From Conidiobolus incongruus B7586 (Eukaryota > Entomophthoromycota > Entomophthoromycetes > Entomophthorales > Conidiobolaceae), in contig JNEM01008484.1 in the NCBI GenBank assembly GCA_000697335.1, positions 1 to 22,189 of the forward strand: DNA of 22,189 nucleotides, in the 5' to 3' direction. Position numbers and translations under genes: made by a program. Below the pieces are notes generated by a model. The model was not told the origin of the DNA. It saw nothing but the letters and a program-made list of their open reading frames with translations, and did not search any database. Shown here piece by piece: positions 1 through 11,100 of the stretch (positions are counted from its first letter, which is position 1; each line of letters starts with the position of its first letter).

Positions 1-1380
1 AATTCATATGGTAGTAGTATTATAATAATATATTGTATTATATAAAACAAATTTTAAATTAGTTATATATATATAAATAGATTAGATTAAATATACCTTT
101 GCTAATTTATTAATCTGTATAATATTTTTAATAAATATTTAATAAATATTATTGACTTAAATTTTTATTAATCATAATAAAATAATATTATAAATTTTGT
201 AATAAAAAAATTTATTATTAAAATTAAGTACTGAAGGTTGAAAAATAATAAAATTAATATTATAATTTATTCTTTTTTGAAAAATATTTACTTATATAAT
301 TAAAATCCTGGTTTTTATTTTATTTTATTTCATGATATTTTCACAAAATATAATTTTATTGTAATTTGATCACAAAATTGCTTTTTAATATATAAAATAT
401 TTACTAGAATATTAATGACGCTTTGAATAATTCATTTCGTAAATCAAACTAAATATAAGCATAAATTTTTTTAAAATCATAAACATTAGTAATAAATATT
501 TAAATAATCGAATTTAAAAATTCAATTAAATAAAATTAACTGATATCTAAAAAATCTTAATAATTAATTTAAAACCAGTAGATGATTGATATCATAATAA
601 AAAATCATATGATCCCAATGTCTCCCAAATAGGAAATTATATCTGATTCATTTACTAAATCAATATTTATAATTTAACTTGATTTCATGCATTTGAATTG
701 CGATTTACTCCCATATACGATATGACTTCATCAAAAAATTGGTGACAAATCTACACTGTTGAATTTAATGAATTATATTGAAGCGTTAAAAAAATATGGA
801 ATCGAACGATTTGTAATCTTTATCATTTAAATCCTAACATGCTTGATATTTAATGATAATAGCTTCCTTTTATTACAATAGTTTAAATACTCAATCATTA
901 ATTAAATTACTAAAGAATTATTCACAATAATAAAGTTATCAAACAAATATTTAAATTATTTTTGTTGATTGAAAAAAAATGAATTTGATTTGAGATCAAT
1001 TTGGGTAATTTTGATATTTTTTCCTATGAAATCACCCTTCATTACCCATTTGAGAAATTTTTGTATCAAGATCAAACATACAGATAACATTACACACTAC
1101 CAAATTGAAATTTTGTAATGAATAGATAAGGATATCCTAATGGGGATAAACCTTGATAAGATATAAATTAAGGATGTTCCAAATTGGGTGGGATGAAAGA
1201 TAAGCACAAAAGAAAAATTTAGAATTGCAAGAAAAAAGATATTTAATTTAGATTTAATACAAATTGGCAACCAGATAATTAATTTAATTATAAGGGTTCA
1301 ATCCTGTTTTTAATCTCTTATAAAATTCTTTTTTGTAATTAGTAAGGTTCTAATATTTAAATCCTTCAAAAGTTGATTAA
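1..1380. other. AT-rich gene-free DNA
   Basis: No convincing coding region on either strand. The sequence is dominated by A/T runs and short direct repeats such as taataaatat near 130-155 and ttttattttattt near 317. Short open frames occur (for example 32 codons starting with ATG near 1026) but none has a recognisable family signature or a partner exon. A tRNA-like T-loop string at 1295-1304 has no surrounding cloverleaf. Confidence 0.7.
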
Positions 1381-2400
1381 AAATGGAATGACGTTTGTTA
1401 TTGGAATATTTGACTGCCAGCTGCGTTAAAAATTCATGAAAAAATGAGCTAAGAATACTGTAAATATTTCCAAATGACAGGTCTACATTTTAAAAGATTT
1501 GGAACGTTAAAATGAGGCAAGCCAACTGCTGAGCAATTGAGCCAATCAATTACTAAATCAGCCATTTGAACTGAGTTGCTGATCATTTATGTAATATCTA
1601 AATAATTGAATTGAATTTAGGTCAAAATTTCATATGATAAACTACATAAATCGACATTTTTTTTGCAATTTGGAAATTTGCAATCCTTTATCAATGAGTT
1701 TTGATTTAGTTAGGTATAGATAAGAAGAGTGTTCATTGCCAAATTAATCATTTTGAAGCAGGGCTTAATGATTGTTATCTATGTTATCAATATGAGTTTA
1801 GTTCATTGTGCTATTGAGCAGCATGTATATAAGCCTCCTTTAAGACTCCTTGAATTCAAACATTGCAAGAAAAGTCGACTTGGGAGTGATGGGATGAATT
1901 GTTTTTAAAGACTGGCTTTTAAACAATAAAGCAAAGTTACATTTAGCTCCTTAAATTTAAATTCTATTAAGACCCTTAAACGGTTTGTAAGCATTGAAAT
2001 TATACGAATGAACAGCTCACATGTTAAAGAGACCTAGTGACTTGCTCGTTTGATTGCACAGGTTATTGCATATATGAGTAAGATGAAAGAGGTTGAAAAT
2101 TGATAGCCATCGCTTCTACCTAACCAAATATTACCATAACATAGGACAAGAGGTTTCCACATTTCAGAGTCATTTGATATAATTTAATTTTTTTACACTC
2201 GGGATCGGGAAAGTATGCTAAAGATAAGTGATGCGATACGATGTAATTTAGCAGTTTTTTATTTAAATTTACCAATAACTTTGATGGATCATAAGTATGT
2301 GTAATGAAACTTGATTGATATTGTATCATTGTTTTAACCATATATTTAGTAATCATGGTTAAACTAGTCTGAGTGTCGTATTGTTCAAGGTTCAATTATC
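1381..2400. other. Coding-like patch of higher G+C, no resolvable gene
   Basis: Individual lines here (1801-1920 and 1981-2100) count to about 35-38% G+C, like the genes in this window and about twice the surrounding gaps. Several frames look unusually open: a minus-strand ATG frame of 38 codons from 1565 down to 1449, a plus-strand frame of about 60 codons ending at 1908 (ATG at 1792), and a minus-strand frame of about 90 codons spanning 2395-2120 that begins with TTG rather than ATG. None shows a known domain, and I could not link them with the 52-57-base TAG-ending introns seen elsewhere. It may be a decayed gene, an untranslated RNA or a multi-exon gene that I cannot resolve. Confidence 0.3.
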
Positions 2401-3196
2401 TTCCTAATGTTTTAAGAGTTTGAGAAATTGGCCCTGGATTCAAATTGAAAATCCTATTTACAATGTCAGATAATTTTCCCCATTATTTACTCTTGACATC
2501 AACCATTCTTATTTTCATTAATCTATATTGATCATAACTAATAAGCTATTTCTATTTATCATTCTCCATATCTGCTGATCATATATATGATTTCAATTTT
2601 TAATCTCAATCCATTATCAATTTCATCAATATCCACCAAAATTCAAATTAAAAATTAGCAAATGATGGAGAGTATTAAATCGCCGTTGAAGTACAAGTGA
2701 GAATACATCCGATTAGTCATTGACAGTAAATAGTAAAGATGCTATTTCAGTTAATTATTTCCTGAATATGCAAAATGTAGATGGGAGTAACCATTTCAAT
2801 TCCTAATTAAGTGCAAAATCAATCAAAAAAATCACCTGCAACTCCCAAAATTTTGTATATCATTCACCCAATCTTTCCTAATTAACACAATTGGTTTAAC
2901 TTGAGCTACAATTTGGCTTAGGCCCATTAATTTTATAATTAATCATAAAATTTCCTTGTTCTTTAAATTTCAAGTATTACAAAGTATTAAATATTTGAAG
3001 TCATCATAGTAATCACAACAACAAGACTAGTATTATTACCTTATTATATAGTTAACCTTAATTATTTAATAAACTATGATTTTCATAGTTTAATTTGAAT
3101 TCGAAAAAATTATAATTGTGAGATATTCTATAAAATCATAGTAAAAAGAATCGAGATAAAATGATGTAATAGCCATTTGCCTAATTCTCTCATAGT
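2401..3196. other. AT-rich intergenic DNA with a short perfect hairpin
   Basis: No supported gene. An ATG at 2662 opens 12 sensible codons followed by a GTGAGA donor-like site, but no downstream acceptor keeps a frame open, so I do not call an exon. A perfect inverted repeat at 3070-3092 (10-base arms, 3-base loop) is listed separately. Confidence 0.6.
3070..3092. repeat. Perfect inverted repeat, 10-bp arms
   Basis: The arm taaactatga (3070-3079) is followed by loop ttt and the exact reverse complement tcatagttta (3083-3092). In DNA this AT-rich, such short hairpins arise by chance, and I see no adjacent gene end or element boundary that gives it a role. Confidence 0.6.
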
Positions 3197-3322
3197 CCAA
3201 TCAGATACTCCTAACTTCAGAGTTTACTTCATAAACTATTTATGTTATCAGTTAAATCAGTACTAAATAATTTTCAGCCAATCACATTGGTCCAATTTCT
3301 CACTCTCGCAAATCCAGCCAAT
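3197..3322. promoter_or_regulatory. CCAAT-box cluster upstream of the kinase gene
   Basis: Five CCAAT pentamers on either strand occur here: 3197-3201, 3278-3282, 3286-3290 (reverse, ATTGG), 3292-3296 and 3318-3322. Four of them lie within 45 bases. The decamer cagccaatca is exactly repeated at 3275-3284 and 3315-3324. CCAAT followed by CA is the preferred site of the NF-Y/HAP complex in fungi and animals. The cluster lies 308-433 bases before the kinase ATG and about 110-230 bases before a TATA-like box, a spacing that fits an upstream activating region. Binding is inferred, not shown. Confidence 0.5.
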
Positions 3323-3429
3323 CATGATGGTAAGTTTTATTTGCGTTTCATTTGCCCAGTTCCTCTTCATTCAGTTTAGCTTAGTATGGAACTTCTCAAA
3401 TCAGAATTGTTGGGCATGTGATAATGTAG

Positions 3430-3437
3430 TATAAATA
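3430..3437 (+). promoter_or_regulatory. TATA-like box of the kinase gene
   Basis: The octamer tataaata lies in locally less AT-rich sequence, about 108 bases after the last CCAAT box and 193 bases before the kinase ATG. The position fits a core promoter with a leader of roughly 100-160 bases. TATA-like strings are frequent by chance in this DNA, so the call rests on its placement between the CCAAT cluster and the gene. Confidence 0.35.
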
Positions 3438-3629
3438 CTGTCCCTTTTCTTTGAATATGGTTTGAAAGAAATTTTTTCTCAAATTTCTGACAAACAAAAT
3501 TTAACATATCAAATTTATTACATTCTAATCGCTGGTGTTTGTTTTTATCTACCTCAATTCTTCGCAAGTCTTTAAATTACTTTTTTTACCTAGTTAACCT
3601 CTCTAGTCTTTTATTTCCTTGTTTATTAT

Positions 3630-5192
3630 ATGGCTGGGTTTCATAAGTATAACTTCAACTTTGGTAATATTCAAAATGTTTTGGGTCTTATAAGGGCTGA
3701 TAATAATCCTCCTTTACAAAAAAATAATGATATCGCTGAAAACACAAGATCTCCATCAAAGATTTATACAGCACTTTCACAATCTTTAGACTCAAACCGT
3801 GCAGATTCTCCGCCTGGACCAACAACACCTCCACCTCATCCTGCTCGTCCTTTACCTATCTCTGTCTACACCAAACCTTTACCTAAAAGAGTTAGTTTTT
3901 CTGATCAAAATGAGAGCAACTTGTCTTTTCATTTTGCTCGTATGGGCATGGATAGAGATAGCCCCAAGAGGATAATTTCTGATAATCAGCCTTTTACACC
4001 TGATTTTATACCGTGTACTGTGGACACTCCTGCACAAATTAAAAATAACTGGGATGATAGTGAAGCACCAGATCTTTCGATCTCCCCCACTATCTCCCCC
4101 GTATCAAGTGTGGATACACCACATCCCTCTGCCACTGAGCCTACACCTATGATTGCCGCCATCAAGCGATCGGCCACTACTGGCACTTATCCTGGTGTTT
4201 CAGCACGACGATCTCAAGTCTCACGCCCATTCCAACCCATCAACTCAAAGTCTTTTGATTCATTACCTACTTCAGCTGCTGTTTCATTCTTGTCTTCATT
4301 AGCTGATAGTTCGTACTCTCAATTGAACTCTGCTGAAATCGATGATGAAGGTCAAGAAATTGGCAACTATGTCATGGGAAGAATTATTAATCACGGTTCA
4401 ACATGTGTTGTTCGTGAAGCTTTTACATTTGACCCCACCACCAATTCACCGATAACCTGCGCAGTGAAAGTAGTTCGCAAGCATCGCACATCCACTCTTA
4501 TTGAAGAAAGAGTGTTCAATGAATTGGATCATGAAATATCTATTTGGAAAAAACTACAACATCCTAGCATTCTTCAACTCATTGAAGTGATTGAAACTGA
4601 GCAAGCTCGATTCATTTTTATGGAATATTGTTCCAAAGGATCTTTGTTAAAACATGTTAAAAACAAGAAAAAATTATCTGAACCTGAAGCTAAAAAGATT
4701 TTTATTCAGCTATTAGATGCTGTTGAATATCTTCATCAAGAGTTGGGAATCATCCATCGTGATATCAAGCTTGATAACATTCTCATTGATGATCATGACA
4801 ATGTCAAATTAGCAGATTTCGGATACAGTGATTATGATCGTGCTGGAAGCCCAACTACCAAAATACCCTCTGATGTCCCATCAGCGTGTCAAATTTGTGT
4901 TGGAGGCACCATCTCATACTGCTCACCGGAAATGCTCAAAGTTCAATTAACTTCATCTGGATCTGATATCTGGGCCCTTGGTGTTGTTCTATATGCTATG
5001 GTTGCTGGAACCCTACCATTTTCGGATGGGTTTGAACCTAGACTCATTCGCAAGATCCTTAATAATCAATTCACCATGAAGGATGAATTCTCCAGTGAAT
5101 TGAAATCATTGATTGAAAATATCTTGAAACCAAAGGTTGAAGATCGATACACTATTTCTCAGATCCGCCAAAGTGCCTGGTTGCGCCAATAA
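3630..5192 (+). CDS. Serine/threonine protein kinase, CAMK-like, with long N-terminal extension
   Basis: Single-exon gene for 520 residues. Residues 1-240 are low complexity and rich in Ser, Pro and Thr, with many SP/TP pairs, and are probably disordered and phosphorylated. The kinase domain spans about 246-519. The ATP lysine is K280 (CAVK), the helix-C glutamate probably E302, the catalytic loop HRDIKLDN 376-383 (D378, K380, N383), the metal-binding DFG 396-398, the GT..Y..PE end of the activation segment 426-434, DIW 446-448 and the late arginine R506. All catalytic residues are present, so it should be active. The glycine-rich loop is degenerate: INHGSTCVV (253-261) keeps only the middle glycine. 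The activation segment is long (about 37 residues) and contains two cysteines, C420 and C423. The layout (regulatory N-terminus, C-terminal kinase, SDIWALGVVLYAM) resembles CAMK/NIM1-like fungal kinases, but I cannot name an orthologue. ATG 3630 is the first in frame. Confidence 0.93.
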   Translation: MAGFHKYNFNFGNIQNVLGLIRADNNPPLQKNNDIAENTRSPSKIYTALSQSLDSNRADSPPGPTTPPPHPARPLPISVYTKPLPKRVSFSDQNESNLSFHFARMGMDRDSPKRIISDNQPFTPDFIPCTVDTPAQIKNNWDDSEAPDLSISPTISPVSSVDTPHPSATEPTPMIAAIKRSATTGTYPGVSARRSQVSRPFQPINSKSFDSLPTSAAVSFLSSLADSSYSQLNSAEIDDEGQEIGNYVMGRIINHGSTCVVREAFTFDPTTNSPITCAVKVVRKHRTSTLIEERVFNELDHEISIWKKLQHPSILQLIEVIETEQARFIFMEYCSKGSLLKHVKNKKKLSEPEAKKIFIQLLDAVEYLHQELGIIHRDIKLDNILIDDHDNVKLADFGYSDYDRAGSPTTKIPSDVPSACQICVGGTISYCSPEMLKVQLTSSGSDIWALGVVLYAMVAGTLPFSDGFEPRLIRKILNNQFTMKDEFSSELKSLIENILKPKVEDRYTISQIRQSAWLRQ

Positions 5193-5366
5193 TGAGACAT
5201 TCCTGTAGGCATATCTCCTGTAATTATTTAACTGTCATTCTCCTACCAAAAGCATCTATCTAGTTTAACATTCAGCCATATGGAGTATAACTGTGTGAAT
5301 TCCATCGTGTTGGGCTGCAATGACAGACTGTATTGTATATTATCATAAAACTTATCTTTACCCATC

Positions 5367-5372
5367 AATAAA
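5367..5372 (+). promoter_or_regulatory. Polyadenylation signal of the kinase gene
   Basis: Canonical aataaa 174 bases after the kinase stop codon, within sequence whose G+C is higher than the deep intergenic DNA that follows, as expected for a 3' untranslated region ending near 5400. Confidence 0.45.
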
Positions 5373-5803
5373 TATCAATCTTAATCTAATATTATCATAT
5401 TAACCTCAGCATTTTATTTGTATGGATTAATGAGGATTAACAAATAAGACCTTAAAATTGTTAATGCTCAAGTAGTCAATTTGATGTGTTTTATTTCCTA
5501 ATATGGTCTACTAAATTTCTAATGGGTAATACAAAGTTTCACAGAGTTTAATTTATATTATCCACTTGACAAATTCAAGCTAAATGAAAACAAATTTGAA
5601 TTATCAGTTGAGAATTTTTAGGTCTCAAATATGTATGATATCATCGCTTCAGTTTGATATAAAAATATTGGATCAAAATATAAGTATGTTTGTTAATTGT
5701 TGGATATAACTTGATTCTATTAGTATATTAATTGTTATCCAGTCATTTTCTTATTTGTATTTTATTCTAGAAATAGTTATTAACTTTCACATAAATTGAT
5801 TAA

Positions 5804-6013
5804 ATGGAAATTGGTGAACCTAACAAATCACTCCTATTCCGAAAAGATCCGATAGATCTCGAAAATGTTTGTTTAGCTAAAAATTGATCGAATTTGAGAA
5901 AATTAATTACGGACCAAAAGATTCAATTAATTTTGTATTATTAATTAAAATAATTAGCAATAATAACAGAATGTGAAGCATATTTCAAACAATGGAAGAA
6001 ATATATTGAATGA
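5804..6013 (+). CDS. Doubtful two-exon small gene
   Basis: ATG 5804 opens 27 sensible codons (MEIGEPNKSLLFRKDP...) with mixed codon use, in otherwise barren DNA. A second open piece after a TAG acceptor at 5955-5957 reads ITECEAYFKQWKKYIE and ends at TGA 6011-6013. Joining 5804-5870 to 5958-6013 keeps frame and gives 40 residues, but the donor would be GTTTAG and the intron 87 bases, both unlike the other introns here. A rival acceptor at 5969 gives a different tail. The Cys plus ECEAYFKQWKK pattern faintly recalls mitochondrial twin-cysteine (CHCH) proteins, but the cysteine pairs are incomplete. It could be chance or a relic. Confidence 0.15.
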
Positions 6014-8016
6014 TTTATTGAGCCTATAGCCATTGCATGAACATGCATTGATATATTTAGAGAATGAATTACTCTATTGTCCCGGTTTAACCTTTGAATT
6101 TGATAATAATCACAAATTTCAAAATATTAAATCATGATAAAAATAGTTAGTAATGTTGAATCATTGTTGAGTATTATCAAAGATTAATAATATTGAGAAT
6201 TTCACAAAGTTCTAAATACAATTGCCAATATTTATGAATCTTTCAGAATTGATACTAATTGTTGATAATTAGTGAAAAACTAATTAAAATTTAATAAAAA
6301 AATGTCAAGTTAAAATTTTGATTTGTTAAATAAATATTCGAAATTTTGTAAGTGTTCAAATTTAACATCTATTAGAAATGTTGCAGTGATATTTTTGTTT
6401 GTTATTTAATGTTTAAAAATTAATAGTTTGATGTTTTTTTGCTAAGGTATCATGTGAGCATTATTGCCTAATTGGAATTTGTTTATTTTAGATCATTTAT
6501 GTATTTTAATTCATCATAAATATATAACTATATTATTTTTATCATAATTTTTATAATTGAGTATGAGTTTAATATAACTCATTTTTTGTACTATATTAAT
6601 AATAGTATTATGAACCAAATATTTAACTAATTTCTAATTAACAAAATGGAATATATTAAATGATATCATCAATAAAACCTACAATCTTGTCAATTGAATG
6701 CTATGATTTAATAATAATATAGTTTATAATTTACTAAATTAATCAATAGTGATTTTAAATATATTCCTGTTGTTCTCGGAATTGGTAAAATAATTTAAAA
6801 AAATGTTTGGAGTGAATTGATAGTTGAAATGATGTTAAAATGTTTGATATTAAATCACGAAATATTAAATAGTTATATATATTGTAAAATATATTAAACT
6901 TAATAACTCAATAAAATTATCAAGTAATATATACACTTTTATTCTATTTGACCAGTTTTTTTACAAAATGAAATAATTTTGATATATTTTATATTTTTGA
7001 ATTAATATTAATAATTCTATTTAAATTAAAAAATTATGCACTTAATTTTTTGCTAAATTTTAATATTATTAATGAAATTTTTTGTCAAAAAATAGAATAT
7101 ACCAATTTAAATATAATATATAATATTATTTGTTAAAAAAATATAATATAAGTATTATCAAGTTTTAATATTAAAAGAAATGTATTTTAATAATTTTTAA
7201 ATTAGTTAATCAGATTAATCAATAATATTAATTATTATTAAAATAATTTTTTTCAAATTAGAGTGAATTAAATAATATCAATATTTATAAAAATATAAGA
7301 ATATTAATTATTCAATTATCTTTATATATTTTTTATTACAATATTATATTAATTTATTATGATTCATATATATTAAAACCAATTATATAAATTTGGACCT
7401 TATCTATTAAAAAGAAAAAATTTATCATTTTTCTTAACTAATATTTATTATATATTACCAATGATAAATAATTTTGATTTTAAAGCTAAGTTATTATTCT
7501 ATTTTTGTAATAATATTAAGTTTTATACATTTCAATATGATATTACAATATTATAATTTTATTATACCATTAGTATAATGAATATTTATTATATGCTAAT
7601 AATTCATAGGAATATACCAGCCAATTAATATTTTTATCAATAATATTAATAAATAAATAAGTATCATTCTTTTTGTCATATTAATTTTTAATTTAGTTCC
7701 TTAATTTAGAAAAAAGACAGATTTATTGAAAATAATAACCTTAATATATATTTATAAGCACAACTATTATTATACTAGTAAATGAATTTGTTTATTAAAA
7801 AAATACTTCATGAGGATGTCTGAAGATTGAATAATAAAATTAGTAAAAATGTGCCAGAATATACATTGTACCGATTATACGTTATACAATATACTGGTAA
7901 GTTTGAAAATAGAAAATTATTCATTTATGGTATCTTTCATAATATCTTTTTGTGTAATATTATACTTAAAAAAGACATTTAGGTATTTAAGAGTGAGAAA
8001 ATGAAGTATTGAGTAA

Positions 8017-8022
8017 TTTATT
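8017..8022 (-). promoter_or_regulatory. Polyadenylation signal of the PRP16-like gene
   Basis: The plus strand reads tttatt, so the minus strand has aataaa about 88 bases beyond the stop codon of the helicase gene. The position is typical for a 3' processing signal, but such strings are common in this AT-rich DNA. Confidence 0.35.
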
Positions 8023-8109
8023 AATAATGTTAAAAAACGCAAATATATCATAATGAATAATTACAGAGTAAAATATTGAGATTATAAAAGAGATGAGATC
8101 AAATTATTA

Positions 8110-11100
8110 TTATATTCCAAATCCTCTTCTCTTAGGTCTAGGAGTTGATGCAACTGATCTCCTTCCTGGTGTCGCAATAATAGTTCTAGGTGATTGAGGG
8201 ATTGATTCACTCTCTCTCAATCGCTTGAGGTTTTCAGTGCTACGTTGGTAATCATCTTCCATATTTTTCATCTGTTGGCTTTGAAGGAGACGATTCTCCT
8301 TATGACCGTGATCGGATCTCTTAATACTGAAGAATATGCTACCTAGTTCGGCTAACCATTCAGGCTCAATAGCTGTCACACATTGCATATATTCTTTGGA
8401 CGTCATCACCAATTCATTGTATACGATATAATCGGGAGTAAAGCCCATTCCATATAAGGCACTAGTTGGATGTAATTGACATGGCATACCTGATCTCAAA
8501 TTAACATATTCACCAATACCTTTAACCTTGGCAGCTTGATGGAAATAGGCAGAACAAATACATCTACGAACAATATCTGTGTTGGTACCACAAGTGACAT
8601 ACGCCATATTCTGTTGTTTCATAATATCCATAAGCTGAGATCTAACTTCTCTAGCTTTCATCATTGCCTTGGGTTGGATAAAGTGAGCATTACACCAAGA
8701 ATCTCTGTATCCATTTTTCTTCCACTGCTCGAACACATTGAGTAATGTTAAATGGTCACTTTCTTGGACTTGGAACTTTTCACGAGCTGCATCACTTTCT
8801 TCAAGTCTTTCTTTTGGACGATAGAATACTGTAGGAACTGATAGCATTGAAACAATCGTTAAAATTTCAGCTGTGCATCCCATTTCCTCAGAAATAACTA
8901 AAAGTTTAGAGAGAGCTGGATCTAAAGGAAATTCGTTCATTTTTTTACCCAAAGGTGTTAAAGCGCCATTGTTGTCTAAAGCACCATAGATCCATAACTG
9001 GTACATTGAGTTAAGAATGGTATCTTGTGCAGGTGGATCAATAAAATCAAAATCCAAAAGATTTTCAACTCCAAGTGACTTAAGCAATAACACCACATTA
9101 GATAAATTGGCTCTTTGAATTTCTGGAATTGTATTGGGAAACATTTCGTAATTATATGCTTGCTCAGTATATAATCTAAAACAAGTACCAGCACCAGTAC
9201 GACCAGCACGTCCTGAACGTTGATTGGCGTTTGCTTGCGAGATGGGAGTAATTTGTAAAGCATCCATACCAATTCTTGGATTATAAACTTTGAGTTTGTT
9301 ATATCCGGTATCAATAACATACATGATACCATCTACAGTTAAAGAGGTTTCAGCAATATTAGTGGCAACAATACATTTTCTTGCTTGGTCGGGAGCTTTT
9401 TGGAAAATTTTGGCTTGAAGATAGGCAGGCATCTGTGAATAAATTGGTAATACAGCCAAAGGAGAGACCTCATCCAGCTGTTCTAAACGATCTTTAATCA
9501 CATCACAAGTAATTTCGATGTCTTCTTGACCTGTCATAAAGATCAAAATATCACCAGGTGGACGAGATAAATGAATAGCGAGAGCTTGTTTGACTGCACT
9601 TTCAACATAATCTTCACAGGGAGTTTTACTGAACATAATATCGACAGGGAAAGTTCTACCAGGAATGGTGAAAATAGGTACATTTCCAAAGAATTTGGCA
9701 AATTTATCTGCATTCATAGTAGCGGAAGTTACAATTAATTTCAAATCTTTGCGTCTTGTAATAATCTTTTTGATTAATCCCATCAATACATCGGTGTGAA
9801 GAGAACGTTCGTGAGCTTCGTCCATAATAATGGCACTATAGTTATCAAGGTCATTTGAGCGAAGAGATTCACGAAGCAAGACACCATCAGTCATATATTT
9901 AATAATGGTCTTTTCTGATGTACAATCTTCGAAACGAATAGCATAGCCAACCTCTTCACCCAATTTACATTCCATTTCCTCACTAACTCTTTTTGCGACG
10001 GACATTGCAGCAACTCTCCTTGGTTGGGTACAAGCGATCATACCAAATTTACTATATCCATCCCTGTGTAAATACTGGGTTAATTGAGTGGTTTTACCAG
10101 AACCAGTTTCACCAATAACTACAACAATCTGATTATCTCTAATGACTTTGAGTAATTCATCTCTAACGGCGAAAGCAGGTAAAAATTGAGCTTGCTCCTT
10201 CAATGAGAGAGTTTTTGAGAATTGACTAGAGCCAGAAGATTCACCTTGCATATGGGTCGAAAATTTAGAATTATTACGAGCATCTTCGTCTTCCTTTTCA
10301 AGCTCTTTAAGTTCTTTTTCCTGTTTTTCTGCTCCACTTAATTCGGTATGCTGCTTGATTCCCATCATTTTACCGAGAGTTGTTTGTGACATATCTAAAG
10401 CTTCTCTAGTTGCCTTCTGTTTCTCTTTTCTTTCCCTACTTTCGCGAACCAAACGACTTCCTTTTTTGGCGAAGATAGCAAGATCTGAAGTAGGATCTCT
10501 AACACTTTGAATGGCCTCCATTTGCTTCGTAAAAACTTGTTTTCCACTCAAGAAAGGTGGTTTAATATCTTGCACCAAAACATGAACTGAGGGACCTGTT
10601 TCATCGAAATCTGTATCTTGTTCCTTTCGCTGAGCAGCCTCAGTTTTGTTCATTTGGTTCATTTCCCATAAATCATTCTTTTGATTTTGCTGAAGCTGTC
10701 GAATAGTTTGTCTTTTGGATTTCTGTTGAAGCTTATTTTCGACTTCTTGATAATAGCTGGAAAATTCGGCAAAGTCATTGTGTTCATTATCAATAGCACC
10801 CGATTCTTCCATTCCATACCAGTCTCTATCAAGTTGCTGCTGTTGTTGCTGCCATTCTTCATAACCTTCCTTATCGAAATGTACTGAATTGGGATCGTAG
10901 GTATCGCGATAGCCAGAAGGAGCATAAGGCGTTATAATATCCCACTGAGAAGACTTGTTTTGGTTACTCATACGCTCAGAGTATTGTTGGCGAGTAGAAA
11001 GGCCACCGACAAGTGCTTTGGAGGAACCAGATGGAGTTGAAGGTCTTTGAGGGGTTCTAGCCCATTCGTCATCAGCAATACGAGACACTGAACGTGGAGA

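Larger units (their letters stand above)
5193..8109. other. Very AT-rich intergenic region
   Basis: The first 200 bases are the likely 3' untranslated region of the kinase, and the last 100 that of the helicase gene on the other strand. Between them, 6100-7800 is extremely poor in G+C (about 18% where counted) and carries only short A/T tracts, with no open frame worth noting on either strand. One weak small-gene candidate at 5804-6013 is listed separately. No terminal repeats or transposase remnants are visible. Confidence 0.7.

Noticed and set aside
1295-1304. ggttcaatcc, resembling a tRNA T-loop and pol III B box
   Set aside because: The flanking bases do not form the T-stem, and no acceptor, D or anticodon arms can be drawn around it.
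2120-2395. Minus-strand open frame of about 90 codons
   Set aside because: It begins with TTG rather than ATG, a stop codon lies directly upstream, and no domain is recognisable. Kept only as part of the coding-like patch.
2662-2880. ATG with 12 sensible codons and a GTGAGA donor-like site
   Set aside because: None of the downstream acceptors keeps the frame open, except one with an implausibly placed branch site.
3376-3567. Minus-strand frame of 63 codons in the kinase leader
   Set aside because: Starts at TTG, runs antisense through the likely kinase promoter and leader, and shows no family signature.
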